A program made the position numbers and the translations under genes. Of a stretch of 64,000 nucleotides of DNA, positions 18,576-27,686 are shown in pieces. A model generated the notes under the pieces. That model saw only the letters and a program-made list of their open reading frames with translations. It searched no databases and was not told where the DNA came from. Where the stretch lies: NCBI RefSeq assembly GCF_017872555.1, contig NZ_JAEDOX010000009.1, forward strand, positions 1 through 64,000, in the 5' to 3' direction. The DNA comes from Ruegeria sp. HKCCSA071. Its GTDB lineage: Bacteria; Pseudomonadota; Alphaproteobacteria; Rhodobacterales; Rhodobacteraceae. The stretch's first letter is position 1, and each line of letters begins with the position of its first letter.

Positions 18576-19511
18576 TTAGCGCCACCTCATACCCCGGTCA
18601 GACAAGTGCCTTTGAACCCGACCCGGATAATCAGAAACAATGGCATCCACACGCAGGTCGATCATTCTGGCAATGTCATCAGGGTCATTGACCGTCCAAA
18701 CCGCGACGCAAAGGCCCAAATCTTTGGCCAGTTCGACGTTTTCGGCAGTTACATCCGCATAATACGGGCACCACAGTGAGCCGCCCGCTTGCTTGACCAA
18801 TCGCGGAATATCGCCCTCGCAGCTGCGAAAATCCGGGCAGACTGCTTTGGAAGAATCCTCCCCAACATCCTCGGCGTTTTCGGGAAGTTGGGTCAGATAA
18901 GAAGAAGGCATATCCGGTGCTTGCCGCTGACATTCTTCCAACAGATTCCAGTCGAAACTGTGAAGCACCGCGCGTGACGACAGGGCCTTGGAACGAACTT
19001 CTTGCAGGACAAGACTGACAAACGTCTCTCTGTAGCACGCGTCATGGGCCAAATCGGGGTCCGATTTGAGCTCGAGCATCAGACAGGCATCGCTATGTTG
19101 GGGATCACTTACCAGGTCCAGCAGGTCAAGCAGCCTTGGAACGCGAACGCCATCCATTTGTGCCTGATCAGGAAAACGCCGACCATAGGCAGTATTCCCA
19201 TCCAATCGCCCGATATCGAACTTCTGAATCTGCTCAAACGTCAGGGTAGAAACCTTTGGCTCTTCCCCGGTCAGAAACTGGCCGTCAGCATCGCGAAAAC
19301 TGGGGGCGTGCAGCCGGTGATTATGGGTAATGACAGGGATGTCGTCAGCCGAGAGGACAACATCAAACTCCAGAAGCGGCACACCAATGGACAGCGAAAA
19401 GTCGAAGCCAATCATGCTGTTTTCAGGCAGAACGCCTCGCGCACCCCGGTGGCCTACGATGCGGATCAGGTTGTCGCCCCCCCGGAAAGCCTCGACCTGA
19501 GGAAATGCCAT
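18576..19511 (-). CDS. ugpQ: Glycerophosphodiester phosphodiesterase
   Basis: The 311-residue protein has the GDPD signature IVGHRGARGVLPENSMIGF near its start. The catalytic pattern of His in GHRG and HNH-like IPVITHNHRL, and Glu/Asp in LLEFDVVLS, follow the family. There is no signal peptide, so it acts in the cytosol. It hydrolyses glycerophosphodiesters to glycerol-3-phosphate and an alcohol. Its ATG overlaps the stop of the ATPase gene (TGATG), a standard coupled ugpC-ugpQ arrangement. It is the last gene of the ugp operon and is convergent with the halogenase gene. Confidence 0.9.
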   Translation of the reverse strand: MAFPQVEAFRGGDNLIRIVGHRGARGVLPENSMIGFDFSLSIGVPLLEFDVVLSADDIPVITHNHRLHAPSFRDADGQFLTGEEPKVSTLTFEQIQKFDIGRLDGNTAYGRRFPDQAQMDGVRVPRLLDLLDLVSDPQHSDACLMLELKSDPDLAHDACYRETFVSLVLQEVRSKALSSRAVLHSFDWNLLEECQRQAPDMPSSYLTQLPENAEDVGEDSSKAVCPDFRSCEGDIPRLVKQAGGSLWCPYYADVTAENVELAKDLGLCVAVWTVNDPDDIARMIDLRVDAIVSDYPGRVQRHLSDRGMRWR

Positions 19512-20566
19512 CAGCCTTCCAGCCTTTCACCGGTGGAGCGGTCAAACAGATGCATATGGTTTGAGGACACAGAAAACCGCATGTTCGGATGCCGTCCTTC
19601 GATCGGATGCACACCCGGAAGGCTGATCGTGATCGAATCGCCCGAGCCGGTCAGTTGACCGTGCAACAGCGTGTTTGCCCCCAGTGGCTCGGCCATCTGA
19701 ATCGTGGCCTCAATCGGGCCATTGTCATCCAGCAAAAGATGTTCGGGTCGTACCCCCAGCTTGAAGGCAGTATCAGGGCCCTGTGACGAACCAACCGCGA
19801 CCTCACCAATCATGACGGTTCCGTTTTCACGTCGGGCCTCAAAGACATTCATCGCGGGGCTGCCGATGAACTGCGCCGCAAACAGGGTTCTTGGTGTTTC
19901 GTATACCTCTAGCGGTGTGCCTACCTGTTCGGCGATACCGCCGTTCATGACGATCATCCTGTCGGCCATTGTCATGGCTTCAACCTGATCGTGGGTTACA
20001 TAAAGCGACGTGATCCCCAGTTTTTCCTGAAGCTCACGAATCTCAAGCCGCATCTGCACGCGAAGCTTGGCATCCAGGTTCGAAAGAGGCTCGTCAAACA
20101 GGAAAACCGCAGGTTCGCGGACAATCGCGCGACCCATAGCCACTCTCTGACGTTGGCCGCCTGACAATTGTCTGGGTTTGCGATCCAGCAATGGTTCAAG
20201 CTGCAATAGCCTGGCCGCCTCGGTCACTTTTTGATCAATCTGGGCTTTGGGCAACCCTGCGATCTTCAGGCCATAGCCCATGTTCTGCCGGACCGACATA
20301 TGTGGGTAGAGCGCATAGTTCTGGAACACCATGGCAATGTCGCGATCCATCGGTTCTTTTTCGTTGGCCCGTTCCTCGCCAATCCGGATTTCACCCGAAG
20401 TCACGGTCTCAAGCCCTGCCACCATCCGCAACAGCGTGGATTTTCCGCAGCCCGAAGGGCCGACGATGACAATGAACTCACCATCTTCAATGTGGATGTC
20501 GATGCCATGTATGACATCTGTCGGGCCAAAACTCTTTTTGACATTCTCCAGGGTTACTGTTGCCAT
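19511..20566 (-). CDS. ugpC: Glycerol-3-phosphate ABC transporter ATP-binding protein
   Basis: The 351-residue ATPase has Walker [10 protein letters not shown] at 36-44, signature [13 protein letters not shown], Walker [13 protein letters not shown], and a C-terminal MalK-type TOBE regulatory domain (about 240-350). It belongs to the CUT1/UgpC/MalK group and powers uptake through UgpA and UgpE. Its start lies 3 bases after the ugpE stop and its stop overlaps the ugpQ start. Confidence 0.92.
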   Translation of the reverse strand: MATVTLENVKKSFGPTDVIHGIDIHIEDGEFIVIVGPSGCGKSTLLRMVAGLETVTSGEIRIGEERANEKEPMDRDIAMVFQNYALYPHMSVRQNMGYGLKIAGLPKAQIDQKVTEAARLLQLEPLLDRKPRQLSGGQRQRVAMGRAIVREPAVFLFDEPLSNLDAKLRVQMRLEIRELQEKLGITSLYVTHDQVEAMTMADRMIVMNGGIAEQVGTPLEVYETPRTLFAAQFIGSPAMNVFEARRENGTVMIGEVAVGSSQGPDTAFKLGVRPEHLLLDDNGPIEATIQMAEPLGANTLLHGQLTGSGDSITISLPGVHPIEGRHPNMRFSVSSNHMHLFDRSTGERLEG

Positions 20567-20569
20567 TTC

Positions 20570-21427
20570 TTACTTCTCGCTATCGACAAGGCCGCGGACA
20601 AAAAGCTTTTGCATCGACACCACCACGATGACCGGTGGGATCATCGCCAGAATGGACGTCGCCATAATGACGGGCCAATCAGCCACATCATCGCCAGACG
20701 GGAACATCTGCTTGATGCCCATCACAATGGTGTTCATTTCAGGGTCGGTGGTGATAAGCAGCGGCCACAGATACTGGTTCCACCCATAGATAAACAGGAT
20801 GACGAACAGTGCCGCGATGTTTGTCCGGCTCATCGGTACGACGATGTCGATGAAAAACCGCATCGGCCGGGCACCATCCACACGCGCAGCTTCGGCCAGC
20901 TCGTCCGGGATTGTCAGAAAGAACTGACGGAACAGGAAGGTCGCCGTGGCCGAGGCGATCAGCGGAAAGATCAGTCCGTAATAGCTGTTGAGCATGCCGA
21001 ACCCGGCGACAACTTCGAACGTCGGAACGATTCGCACTTCAACCGGCAGCATCAGGGTCAGGAAGATCAGCCAAAAGAACGTTGTTCGACCGGGAAAGCG
21101 GAAATAGACGATTGCAAAAGCCGAAAGCAGTGAAATGATGATCTTGCCCACTGCAATCCCGATGGCCATCACAAGGCTGTTGAACAGCATCGTTGCGACA
21201 GGGACATTCACGCCGGAAAACAGGGCTGCCTTGTAGTTTTCCCAGAACTGATCGCCCGGCAAAAGTGGCATGGGCGGTGATACAACTTCCGGCTGGGTAA
21301 CGGTTGAGGCAACAAATGCCAGCCAGATCGGAAAGAAGATGACCAGAACGCCAAGGATCATCAGGGCATGTGTCAGCCAGATGCCCGCTCCGCGCTTTTC
21401 GACCATTCCGTGCTGTTGGGTTGCCAT
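20570..21427 (-). CDS. ugpE: Glycerol-3-phosphate ABC transporter permease
   Basis: The 285-residue inner-membrane protein has six predicted helices. Its binding-protein-dependent transport EAA loop reads [21 protein letters not shown]. It is a CUT1-family second permease, matching UgpE in length and gene order. Its ATG overlaps the last base of the ugpA stop region, indicating coupled translation. Confidence 0.92.
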   Translation of the reverse strand: MATQQHGMVEKRGAGIWLTHALMILGVLVIFFPIWLAFVASTVTQPEVVSPPMPLLPGDQFWENYKAALFSGVNVPVATMLFNSLVMAIGIAVGKIIISLLSAFAIVYFRFPGRTTFFWLIFLTLMLPVEVRIVPTFEVVAGFGMLNSYYGLIFPLIASATATFLFRQFFLTIPDELAEAARVDGARPMRFFIDIVVPMSRTNIAALFVILFIYGWNQYLWPLLITTDPEMNTIVMGIKQMFPSGDDVADWPVIMATSILAMIPPVIVVVSMQKLFVRGLVDSEK

Positions 21428-22308
21428 CAGTAATGCACCCTCTTTTCCACGTATTTGAACTGGATGACGGTCAGCAGGCCGACGACAATCAGCAAGATGA
21501 CCGATTGCGCCGAAGACGATCCCAGATCCTGACCGACGAACCCGTCTGAAAACACCTTGTAGACCAGAATGGTCGTGGCCTGCTGCGGCCCGCCGCCGGT
21601 GATTGTGTGGATCACGCCAAAAGTTTCAAAGAACGCATAGACCACATTCACAACAAGCAGAAAAAAAGCTGTCGGTGACAGTAACGGCAGGACAATCGTG
21701 AAAAACCTGCGCCAGAACCGTGCGCCATCGATCGCGGCGGCCTCGATGACCGACCGCGGAACCGACTGGAGTGCGGCGAAGAAGAACAAAAAGTTATAAC
21801 TGATGCGCCCCCAGGCCGAAGCGACAACCACAAGCCCCATCGCCTCGGTGCCATTCAAGACGTGGTTCCAGTCATAGCCCAGCTGTCCAAGATACCACGA
21901 CACGACACCGACGCGCGTGTTGAACATGAACAGCCAGAGCACACCTGCAACCGCGGGAGCGACTGCATAAGGCCAAATCAGCAGCGTCCGATAAGCTCCG
22001 GATCCTTTGATCAGCCGATCTGCAATGACAGCCAGAAACAGGGCCGGGATCATGGAGCAGAGCGTAACAAGCGTCGAAAACACCGCCGTGGTTACGAAGG
22101 ATGCGCGATAAAACTTGTCGCTTAGCAGAAATTCAAAATTGCCCAGACCGACGAACTTGGACGACAACCCGAACGGATCTGGGATGAACAGCGACTGCCA
22201 TACAGCTTGTGCAGCGGGATAGAAGAAGAATACGGCAGAAATGACGACCTGTGGGGCGATCAGCGCCAATGGCAACAGCCAGCCGCGAAATGTGACGCGT
22301 TTTTCCAT
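21427..22308 (-). CDS. ugpA: Glycerol-3-phosphate ABC transporter permease
   Basis: The 293-residue inner-membrane protein has six predicted helices and the EAA loop [20 protein letters not shown]. It matches UgpA of the CUT1 family and pairs with UgpE. It follows ugpB after 63 bases that contain a strong hairpin, which probably lowers permease expression relative to the binding protein. Confidence 0.92.
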   Translation of the reverse strand: MEKRVTFRGWLLPLALIAPQVVISAVFFFYPAAQAVWQSLFIPDPFGLSSKFVGLGNFEFLLSDKFYRASFVTTAVFSTLVTLCSMIPALFLAVIADRLIKGSGAYRTLLIWPYAVAPAVAGVLWLFMFNTRVGVVSWYLGQLGYDWNHVLNGTEAMGLVVVASAWGRISYNFLFFFAALQSVPRSVIEAAAIDGARFWRRFFTIVLPLLSPTAFFLLVVNVVYAFFETFGVIHTITGGGPQQATTILVYKVFSDGFVGQDLGSSSAQSVILLIVVGLLTVIQFKYVEKRVHY

Positions 22309-22334
22309 CCTGATGACCCGCCGAGAAAAGTGGA

Positions 22335-22356
22335 TGCGGGCTCTGCCGAGCCCGCA
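22335..22356 (-). promoter_or_regulatory. Intercistronic hairpin between ugpB and ugpA
   Basis: TGCGGGCTC and GAGCCCGCA form a perfect 9-base stem around a 4-base loop, with no T tract after it on the minus strand. Such hairpins between the binding-protein and permease genes of ABC operons commonly protect the upstream mRNA and reduce downstream expression. That role is inferred here. Confidence 0.65.
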
Positions 22357-22371
22357 CCGGATTTCAGAGGT

Positions 22372-23682
22372 TTATTGATTTGCCGATTCGAACCTGCGCA
22401 GAAGCGCGTCACCGCGTTCTTTTGCGCTGTCCATGGCTTCCTGGGCGGATTTCTCGCCGGACCAGATGGCCTCAAGCTCCTCATCGATGATACCGCGGAT
22501 TTGATCGAACGATCCCAGACGCAGACCTTTCGAGTTTGCTGTCGGCTCTTTCGCGGTCATCTGGATCACAGCGATATCGGTGCCCGGGTTTTCATCATAG
22601 AAACCGGCTGCACGGGTCGCTTCACCGGCTTCTGCGGTAATCGGAAGATAGCCGGTATTCTGGTGCCATGCCGCCTGAACGTCGGACGAGGACAAGAAGC
22701 TCAGGAACTCACCAACGCCTTTATATTCTTCGGGATCATGACCTTCCATCACCCAAAGCGATGCACCGCCGATGATGGTGTTTTGAGGCTCGCTTGTGAC
22801 CGCTTCCCAATACGGCAGCGGACGCACATCAAAGTCGAACTCGGCCTCGGCTTTGATCCCGGCATACCCGGCCGAGCTTTCGGTGAACAAGGCACACTCA
22901 CCCGCCCGGAAGTTTGCGCCGCCTTCATTTCTGCGACCGGTATAGATGAATTTACCATCCTTGGCCCAGTCGCCCATGGCGCTCAGGTGCGCGACCTGTA
23001 CCGGGCCGTTCAGCATCAGTTCTGTGTCCAGACCGGCAAAACCATTGTCCTGCGATGCAAACGGAACGTTGTGGTACGCAGACAGGTTTTCCAGGTGGAT
23101 CCAGCTTTGCCATGCCGTCACCAGCGGGCAGTCCTCGCCTCCGGCTTTGAGTTGCTCCAGAACGTCGCCAACCTTTTCCCAAGTCGACAGGTCGGTGTCG
23201 GGATCAACGCCTGCTGCCTGCATGGCATCTCGGTTGACCCACAAGACCGGCGTGGAAGAGTTGAACGGCAGCGACAACATATCTCCGTCGGTGGTGGTGT
23301 AGTAACCTTTCACCGCACCGATATAGGCGTCGGGATCAAAAGACGCGCCACTTTCAGCCATGACTTCGTAGACCGGCTTGATCGCGCCTTTCGCCGACAT
23401 CATCGTTGCGGTGCCAACTTCGAAAACCATCAGGATGTGTGGCTGTTCGCCAGCACGGAACGCGGCAATGCCAGCGTTCAGGGTTTCCGAATAGTTGCCC
23501 TTGTGGCTTTCGACCACGACAAACTCATCCTGACTGGCGTTGAACTCTTCAACCTGCGCTTTGACAAGTTCGCCAAGGCGGCCGGTGAAGGCATGCCAGA
23601 ATTGAACTTCGGTTTGCGCCATTGCCGCCAAGGGTGACAAGGCAGTTGTAACGGCAAGAGCGCCAAGCAAATTCTTTTTCAT
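22372..23682 (-). CDS. ugpB: Glycerol-3-phosphate-binding periplasmic protein
   Basis: I chose the ATG at 23682 for its GGAGG at 5-base spacing. The product of about 436 residues has a signal peptide (cleavage after AMA, near residue 22). It follows UgpB closely: FWHAFTGRLGELV, the KGNYSETLNAGIAAFRAG segment, the FEVGTATMMSAKGAIKPVYE segment and PFNSSTPVLWVNRDA are all family hallmarks. It binds glycerol-3-phosphate and glycerophosphodiesters in the periplasm and heads the ugpBAECQ operon, divergent from a LysR regulator. Confidence 0.93.
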   Translation of the reverse strand: MKKNLLGALAVTTALSPLAAMAQTEVQFWHAFTGRLGELVKAQVEEFNASQDEFVVVESHKGNYSETLNAGIAAFRAGEQPHILMVFEVGTATMMSAKGAIKPVYEVMAESGASFDPDAYIGAVKGYYTTTDGDMLSLPFNSSTPVLWVNRDAMQAAGVDPDTDLSTWEKVGDVLEQLKAGGEDCPLVTAWQSWIHLENLSAYHNVPFASQDNGFAGLDTELMLNGPVQVAHLSAMGDWAKDGKFIYTGRRNEGGANFRAGECALFTESSAGYAGIKAEAEFDFDVRPLPYWEAVTSEPQNTIIGGASLWVMEGHDPEEYKGVGEFLSFLSSSDVQAAWHQNTGYLPITAEAGEATRAAGFYDENPGTDIAVIQMTAKEPTANSKGLRLGSFDQIRGIIDEELEAIWSGEKSAQEAMDSAKERGDALLRRFESANQ

Positions 23683-23808
23683 GATTCCTCCCATGCATCA
23701 GGTTTGATGCTTCGTTGAGTGACGACCGCAACGCGTATTCGACACACATGACGATTTCACGACGTTACCGTTACAGAAATATAATTCAAGCCCTACTTAT
23801 TGGCAAAA

Positions 23809-23824
23809 AACATAATGCAATGTT
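23809..23824. promoter_or_regulatory. Candidate LysR-type operator
   Basis: AACAT and ATGTT form a perfect inverted repeat around AATGCA in the 177-base gap between ugpB and the divergent lysR gene, 36 bases before the regulator start. LysR proteins commonly bind such dyads close to their own promoter. The site is seen; the binding is inferred. Confidence 0.4.
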
Positions 23825-23859
23825 ATAGACGTGAATGAAAAAGCGGAACTGGGTCTGCA

Positions 23860-24765
23860 ATGAGACAAACTTTGAGAATTCGGCAACTGGAAGCGCTTAT
23901 GGCGGTGACCACCAATGGTTCGGTCACAGCAGCGGCCGCCGATTTGGGGGTGAGCCAACCAGCTGTCAGCAGGTTGCTGTCGGATCTTGAAAAATCGTTT
24001 GGCTTTCAACTTTTTGATCGCCGCAAGGGCCGATTGGTTCCGACACAGGAAGTTCGCTATCTGCAACCCAGCGTGGACCGAGTTCTGGAATTGATGAAGC
24101 AGATATCAGACGCCAGTCAGAATATCACGCAGCGAAAAGCCGGGCATATCCGCGTCGCCTGCCTTCCCGGTTTTGCCACCAGCCATCTGCCGGATGTTGT
24201 GGCAAGTTTTCTGAAAGACCGGCCAGGTGTCACCATGACGATCGAACCGGACAGGCCGGAACGGATATTGGAATGGATGGTTGGCGAACAATATGACTTT
24301 GGAATCACCGATGGTTTTAACGGTCATCCGGGGGTGGAAAGCAGAAATGTAGATGTGCGCACGGTTTGCGTGTTCCCGAAAAATCACGCGCTTGAGAACC
24401 TCTCGGAGGTGGCACCATCCGATCTTGCAGATGAGAACATCATACATACGCGGCGCGACAGCGATTTTTTCGGACGGCTTTCGAAGGCATTTCAGCGGGC
24501 CAACGTTACACTCAACTCGCATATCGAGGTCAGGCAATTCACGGCGGCATGTGAATTGGCGATAAAAGGCGTCGGCGTTTCCATCGTCAGCGAGCTGGAC
24601 GCAGTCCAATATACGGACCGAGGGCTAAGCTACAGGCCATTCAAGCCGTTTTTGCCGCATACGCTTTCGCTGGTACGCCCGGTCTTGAAGCAGCCGTCTT
24701 TGATCACACTGGAGTTCATTGAGCATTTCAGCGAAAGCCTGAGTGCGTTCAGAACACCTGCCTGA
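23860..24765 (+). CDS. LysR-family transcriptional regulator
   Basis: The 301-residue protein has an N-terminal winged helix-turn-helix (about 3-62: LRIRQLEALMAVTTNGSV, then DLGVSQPAVSRLLSDLEKSF) and a LysR substrate-binding domain (about 90-295). It is divergent from ugpB with a dyad between them, so it probably controls the ugp operon. E. coli ugp is under PhoB/cAMP-CRP instead, so this would be a different regulatory solution. The effector is unknown. Confidence 0.88.
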   Translation: MRQTLRIRQLEALMAVTTNGSVTAAAADLGVSQPAVSRLLSDLEKSFGFQLFDRRKGRLVPTQEVRYLQPSVDRVLELMKQISDASQNITQRKAGHIRVACLPGFATSHLPDVVASFLKDRPGVTMTIEPDRPERILEWMVGEQYDFGITDGFNGHPGVESRNVDVRTVCVFPKNHALENLSEVAPSDLADENIIHTRRDSDFFGRLSKAFQRANVTLNSHIEVRQFTAACELAIKGVGVSIVSELDAVQYTDRGLSYRPFKPFLPHTLSLVRPVLKQPSLITLEFIEHFSESLSAFRTPA

Positions 24766-24864
24766 GGTTGCGGTCGCCGGGACAACTGATATCTGCCCGC
24801 GTTTCCAGCCGACAGTCTCCAGAAAAAGCAGGATCCAAGTGGTCGATAGCGCCCAAAGTCGTCG

Positions 24865-27084
24865 TTATTGTGAGGCTCCGCGTATCTGTTCAATGGCTCG
24901 GGCGGCAAATCTTCCCGACAAAGATCCGTCTGCGTTTGCTTCCAATGCAGGCAGTGCGGGGGATGCTTGTTCTCCGATTTCACCCAAGGCGATGGCCGCT
25001 TCTTTTCTGACAAAAACCGAAGGGCTGCCCAACAGCATGATCAGTTCCGGAATGGCTAGGGCTGCATCGGCCCCAAAGAGCGCCAAAGACTGAGCCGCGT
25101 CACGTTGTTCCTTGGCATCTCCGCGCATCAGATCAGCTTTGAGGCTTGCAACTGTGGTGCTCGGCGGAAGCGCGGCCAATTGAAGGCCGTTTTTCAAGCG
25201 GTTGTTTAAGTGCTGATGCTCGCCGATCCATCGCACGATAAAGAAATACTCTCGTACAACTTCATCCAGAACACTCTCATTCTCTCCTTTCTGCCATCGT
25301 TCGATCATTGCCCTTGCGGCATTTCGGTCGCCGTTTAAGGCCAAGATCGAGGCCGCAAATGGCATCAACTCAACTGCCTGCGGGTTTCTATCCAGCTCAG
25401 ACATAATGACCGCCTCTGAGCCTGTCAGATCATTCATGGCAAACAGCGCGGCACCTTGAAATAACGCGTAGTGACTGGGGTATTCCGGGTCGAGGCGCAT
25501 CGCAGCCTGCACAAACGCCAGCCCTTCCTCTGGCTCGCCACCCGCGATCAAAGCCCATCCCATTGTCAAATGCGATTCTGGGTCGCTTGGTTGCAGGGCG
25601 ATGGCCTTTGCGGCTTCTTGTCTCGCTTCTTCCGTTCCCCGACTTACACCCTCGGCACTGTCCCAATCCGGAAGGTTGAGAGCGACAATTGCCCTGATGA
25701 CGTGGATGAGCGAGGTGTCCTGATGCGTCAGTTCACGGTAGTATTTATAGAACAGCCCAATATGCATCTGTTCGTCAGCATTCGCAAAGCCTGACCAGTG
25801 GTGGAAGATGTGCGGTCGCAAATGTACCATAGCTAACATCGCCCAGGCTCGCGCGTAATTCGGGTCCAGTTCGACCGCGCGCTCAAAATGCGGAATTGCA
25901 GCCTGATTGTCCTGTTCATTGAAGCGTGAATAAAGCTCCCACCCGCGCTGGAACGCTTCGCGCGCCTCGATCTTTTCAGTTTCTATGTTTTCGATAGCAA
26001 TCCGGCTTTCTGTGTCCAGTGGAACATCCAACTCGTGCGCAATCGCCAGTACAATGTTGTTTTGCAGATCAAAGATCTCATCGATTTCACCGTCGAAACG
26101 TTCCGCCCAGATTAACCTGCCGTTCAATGTGTCCGTCAGGCGGATGTTGACCCGAAAACCTTCTCCGCTACGTCTAAGACTCCCATCGACGACATAGCGA
26201 ACGCCCAGTTTCTCGGCAAAACCTGCCACATCAATGTCGCGGTCCCGAAATGCAAAGGAAGTGTTTCCGGCGATGACAAATAACCCAGATATGCGGGACA
26301 AATCCGTTATAAGATCCTCGGAAACACCATCTATCAACATCTTGTTGGACGCGTCGCTGGTGAAATTCGTCAACGGAAGCACGGCGATCGAAGGAAGATC
26401 CGGCAGAGGGTAGGCCATCTGCGCCTCAGAAGCGCGCAGCTGACCCTTTTCCCATATCTTCACTCCGAAAAATCCTGTCGCGCCTATTGCGACGATTACA
26501 GCCAGAACTATGAAATGAGGAACTTTCTTGGTTTTGTGCTTTACCGCCGGGGTCAACGCATCTGTTTCGACGCAGAACGCCTCGATAGGGTCCGCAATAT
26601 TCTTGACCGATTGCGGACCAATTGGCGTAAAGGCGAAGGGCACCTTGTTGCGCGCGTATCCGACAATCGCCTGCGAGGCGATAATCCCACCTGGTTCTGC
26701 CAGCGCCTCAAGCCGTGCGGCCACGTTGACACCATCACCCAAGATGTCGTCGGCGTTCGAGACGACATCGCCAACATTCAAACCGATCCGAAAAACGATT
26801 GCGCGGTCGGGTTCGGTATCCGAGTTTCTTTTCAACAGTTCGGTCTGTATCTCGACGGCGGCGCGAACCGCATCGACTGCGCTGGGGAATTCGATCAGAA
26901 AACTGTCACCCGCTGTGTTCGCAATGCGCCCTGAATACCCGGCGATCAATGGCTCGATGACTTCAGCGCGGATCCGGCGCAGCTTGTCGATTGTGCCTTC
27001 TTCATCCAAGCCAACCAATCTTGAATAGCCTGCGATATCGGCTGCTAAGATGGCTGCTAATCGACGATTTGGCCGGCTTTTCAT
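24865..27084 (-). CDS. Class III cyclase with FlgO-like, TPR and HEAT domains
   Basis: From the ATG at 27084 the product is about 739 residues. Domains in order: class III cyclase catalytic domain (1-175; metal Asp16 and Asp60, transition-state Asn120 and Arg124), a membrane helix (about 190-209), a FlgO-like periplasmic-type domain (about 228-350; PSIAVLPLTNFTSDASNK, GVRYVVDGSLRRSGEGFRV), TPR-like repeats (about 360-620) and a C-terminal HEAT-like repeat pair (about 660-735). The purine-specifying Lys expected before the second metal Asp is replaced (NTAGD instead of K-x-x-GD), so ATP specificity is uncertain. The binding site before the ATG is weak, and an ATG six codons upstream is an alternative. 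Confidence 0.82.
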   Translation of the reverse strand: MKSRPNRRLAAILAADIAGYSRLVGLDEEGTIDKLRRIRAEVIEPLIAGYSGRIANTAGDSFLIEFPSAVDAVRAAVEIQTELLKRNSDTEPDRAIVFRIGLNVGDVVSNADDILGDGVNVAARLEALAEPGGIIASQAIVGYARNKVPFAFTPIGPQSVKNIADPIEAFCVETDALTPAVKHKTKKVPHFIVLAVIVAIGATGFFGVKIWEKGQLRASEAQMAYPLPDLPSIAVLPLTNFTSDASNKMLIDGVSEDLITDLSRISGLFVIAGNTSFAFRDRDIDVAGFAEKLGVRYVVDGSLRRSGEGFRVNIRLTDTLNGRLIWAERFDGEIDEIFDLQNNIVLAIAHELDVPLDTESRIAIENIETEKIEAREAFQRGWELYSRFNEQDNQAAIPHFERAVELDPNYARAWAMLAMVHLRPHIFHHWSGFANADEQMHIGLFYKYYRELTHQDTSLIHVIRAIVALNLPDWDSAEGVSRGTEEARQEAAKAIALQPSDPESHLTMGWALIAGGEPEEGLAFVQAAMRLDPEYPSHYALFQGAALFAMNDLTGSEAVIMSELDRNPQAVELMPFAASILALNGDRNAARAMIERWQKGENESVLDEVVREYFFIVRWIGEHQHLNNRLKNGLQLAALPPSTTVASLKADLMRGDAKEQRDAAQSLALFGADAALAIPELIMLLGSPSVFVRKEAAIALGEIGEQASPALPALEANADGSLSGRFAARAIEQIRGASQ

Positions 27085-27311
27085 AGTTTCGCAGCCTACC
27101 ATTTGGACATTTTTCTGGGAACTGGTTTTCAAGGTGCCGGTTTTGCACCGGATTTTGAGAACCCTTGACCTGTTCCCTAGATGGTAATGGAAGCCCGGGC
27201 CGCAGGGTTTTAAGACAAAAGCGGTCTGGGCAATTTGTCGGTTCTGGTCGTTGTCGGATTTGCATGGCCTCGCGCGTCCTTGCACAATGCGACCAACGCA
27301 AGGAGGCGATA

Positions 27312-27683
27312 ATGATCTACGCGATTACAATTTATGGGGAACCGGGCGTGTTCGAGGCATTGCCGAAAGATCGCCAGGACGAAGTGATGTCGGGCCATCG
27401 CGCCCTGCAAGCGGTATTGTCGGAACGCGGAGAGTTCGTGTCGATAAAACTGATGCCGCCAACGTCAGCGGTAATGGTCGAACCAGCCGCGTCTGAGGGC
27501 GCTGCACCCCTGATCACCGATGGCCCGTTTTCCGAGACCAAGGAAAATTTCCTTGGGTTTTACGCCGCTGATTTCAAAGACCTTGAAGAAGCATTGGAAC
27601 ATGCAAAACTGATCTCTTCACCGGTCGCGCAGCTGGAAGTTCGGCCTGTGGCCTGGGCTGGGGGAGCCATATCGTCGGAATAG
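27312..27683 (+). CDS. YCII/DGPF-domain protein (ECF42 partner)
   Basis: The ATG at 27312 follows AGGAGG at ideal spacing and gives 123 residues. The sequence has the YCII-type ferredoxin-like fold with the DGPF motif (ITDGPFSETKENFLGFY). This family is typically encoded directly before ECF42 sigma factors, as here (3-base gap to the sigma gene). It may modulate the sigma factor, but the mechanism is not established. Confidence 0.87.
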   Translation: MIYAITIYGEPGVFEALPKDRQDEVMSGHRALQAVLSERGEFVSIKLMPPTSAVMVEPAASEGAAPLITDGPFSETKENFLGFYAADFKDLEEALEHAKLISSPVAQLEVRPVAWAGGAISSE

Positions 27684-27686
27684 ATC

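Noticed and set aside
22207-23637. A 476-codon plus-strand open frame opposite ugpB and ugpA
   Set aside because: The minus-strand ugpB match is unambiguous; the plus-strand product shows no recognisable domain.
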